DNA of 6,852 nt, from assembly GCA_902773265.1 (NCBI GenBank), contig CACYDZ010000125.1:1-6852 (forward strand), written 5' to 3'. Source of the DNA: an uncultured Ruminococcus sp. (lineage in GTDB: Bacteria > Bacillota > Clostridia > Oscillospirales > Acutalibacteraceae). The translations under genes were made by a program, and so were the position numbers. Below, piece after piece: positions 6,095 to 6,852 of this stretch. The notes under the pieces are model-generated. The model saw only the letters and a program-made list of their open reading frames with translations. It was not told the origin of the DNA and did no database searches. Every line of letters starts with the position of its first letter. Position 1 is the first letter of the stretch.

Positions 6095-6697
6095 ATGGGA
6101 CTTTATGACCTCTTGTTTAACGATGAATATACTAACAGCAACAATTTTTCACCATTGAATATCAGCCGTGAAATATGGTTTGCCTTTCTGGAAGAATTTT
6201 CTCACTGGAAAGACAACGATATCTATGCGATATCGTTCTTTATTGACTTCGATTACGACAATCAACAGGATATCCGTCTGTATTTCGGCTATAATACGGA
6301 AACGCACTATCGCAGTGAACTTTGCCGAAATGTAGAGGATATAGAAGTCCGTTGGAATTATGAGTTCTGGCTACAAAATGAACTGTTCTGCTTTGGAGAG
6401 GACGGTTTTACCAGAAATATGCTTCAGGAATGGTTCAGACAACAGCACATTCCTGAAACACAAAGCGTGGAAAGACTGACGGAACAACTTATCCATTCTG
6501 TCAGGGATATCCATAAATCACGGATTTTAAGCCACCGTTTCGGTAAGGAAATTCCTGTCATTATCCATAACCGCTACTACTATCCTGATATTGCTACTGT
6601 CAATATGGAGGCAAATGGTGACTGTCTGGAGTACGAATTTATTACCTACTGTCTTAAAGGTAAATTCGACCCTGAACAAATGACCTCTATAAAGTAA
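6095..6697 (+). CDS. Uncharacterised soluble protein, 200 aa
   Basis: I do not recognise the family with confidence. The product is acidic, rich in aromatic residues and has no membrane segment or signal peptide. Its N-terminal half has a strand pattern 'DIYAISFFIDFDYDN' (42-56), 'YFGYNTETHY' (63-72) and 'EVRWNYEFWLQN' (84-95). The C-terminal half has 'HRFGKEIPVIIHNRYYY' (147-163) and ends 'EYEFITYCLKG' (179-189). The general look (small acidic alpha/beta protein, NTE segment) recalls DUF4303-like or polymorphic-toxin immunity proteins, but this is a guess from memory. Start ATG 6095 has AAGGG at 6083-6087, 7 bases away. It follows the LicD fusion by 61 bases and is followed by the only clear terminator of the window, so it is probably the last gene of the transcript. 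A direct role in glycan synthesis is not suggested by sequence. Confidence 0.75.
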   Translation: MGLYDLLFNDEYTNSNNFSPLNISREIWFAFLEEFSHWKDNDIYAISFFIDFDYDNQQDIRLYFGYNTETHYRSELCRNVEDIEVRWNYEFWLQNELFCFGEDGFTRNMLQEWFRQQHIPETQSVERLTEQLIHSVRDIHKSRILSHRFGKEIPVIIHNRYYYPDIATVNMEANGDCLEYEFITYCLKGKFDPEQMTSIK

Positions 6698-6722
6698 TTG
6701 GCAAACAGTTTTTACCTGAAAT

Positions 6723-6760
6723 AACAAAATCTGCTTACGCAGATTTTGTTTTAATTTTTA
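6723..6760 (+). terminator. Rho-independent terminator
   Basis: AACAAAATCTGC (6723-6734) and GCAGATTTTGTT (6739-6750) form a perfect 12-bp stem with a TTAC loop, followed by TTAATTTTTA. It lies 25 bases after the stop of the last gene. It is the only hairpin in the window with a convincing U-rich tail on the + strand. Because the stem begins AACAAAA it could also work weakly on the opposite strand. Confidence 0.8.
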
Positions 6761-6764
6761 GCCG

Positions 6765-6852
6765 TTTAAAGGGCTACCGCCCTTTAAAATCCTGTTTTAA
6801 GGGCTGCCGCCCTTAAAAATCCCGCCAAACTTTTTGAAAAAAGTTTGACCAA
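6765..6852 (+). repeat. Composite hairpin module, forward orientation, running off the window
   Basis: Three perfect 10-bp hairpins lie in a row: TTTAAAGGGC (6765-6774) with GCCCTTTAAA (6779-6788) around TACC; TTTTAAGGGC (6795-6804) with GCCCTTAAAA (6809-6818) around TGCC; and CAAACTTTTT (6826-6835) with AAAAAGTTTG (6838-6847). The spacer AAATCC occurs after each of the first two. The end GACCAA is where forward copies continue into AAAACTTTT, so the module is probably cut by the window. No gene is visible from 6698 to the end. Confidence 0.75.

Overview
The window reads as a surface-polysaccharide (capsule or teichoic-acid-like) gene cluster from a low-to-mid GC Gram-positive bacterium. All seven genes lie on the + strand. 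Shine-Dalgarno-like sites precede the starts. The gaps are packed with small hairpin modules of the kind I associate with Ruminococcus and related Oscillospiraceae; that placement is inference from sequence character only.

Layout. 1-531 is the C-terminal two thirds of an ABC-2 polysaccharide export permease, cut by the window edge. 544-1299 is its ATPase (Wzt/TagH type, no C-terminal extra domain). A 150-base gap holds a degenerate hairpin module and a perfect 9-bp hairpin just before the next ribosome site. 1468-2217 is an IspD/TarI-family cytidylyltransferase of the capsule-cluster type. It overlaps by 20 bases a 360-residue extended SDR (NAD-dependent epimerase/dehydratase-like, 2198-3280). 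3321-3830 is a small unrecognised protein with two membrane helices. A 292-base gap (3831-4122) holds two hairpin modules in opposite orientations, one with a duplicated 52-base unit. 4123-6033 encodes a 636-residue fusion: an N-terminal SDR-like half that has lost its catalytic triad, joined to a LicD-family phosphotransferase. 6095-6697 is an unrecognised soluble protein, followed by a rho-independent terminator (6723-6760) and another hairpin module running off the end.

How it may work together (inference): the cytidylyltransferase makes a CDP-activated phospho-alditol or similar CDP-X, the SDR makes or modifies a nucleotide sugar or the alditol precursor, the LicD half transfers the phospho-substituent to a glycan, and the ABC pair exports the glycan. 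No choline kinase or choline transporter gene is visible, so phosphocholine is not specifically supported. A ribitol-phosphate-like scheme, analogous to ISPD plus fukutin/FKRP, is at least as plausible. The most notable item is the SDR-LicD fusion, whose N-terminal half is recognisably a decayed paralog of the SDR encoded two genes upstream.
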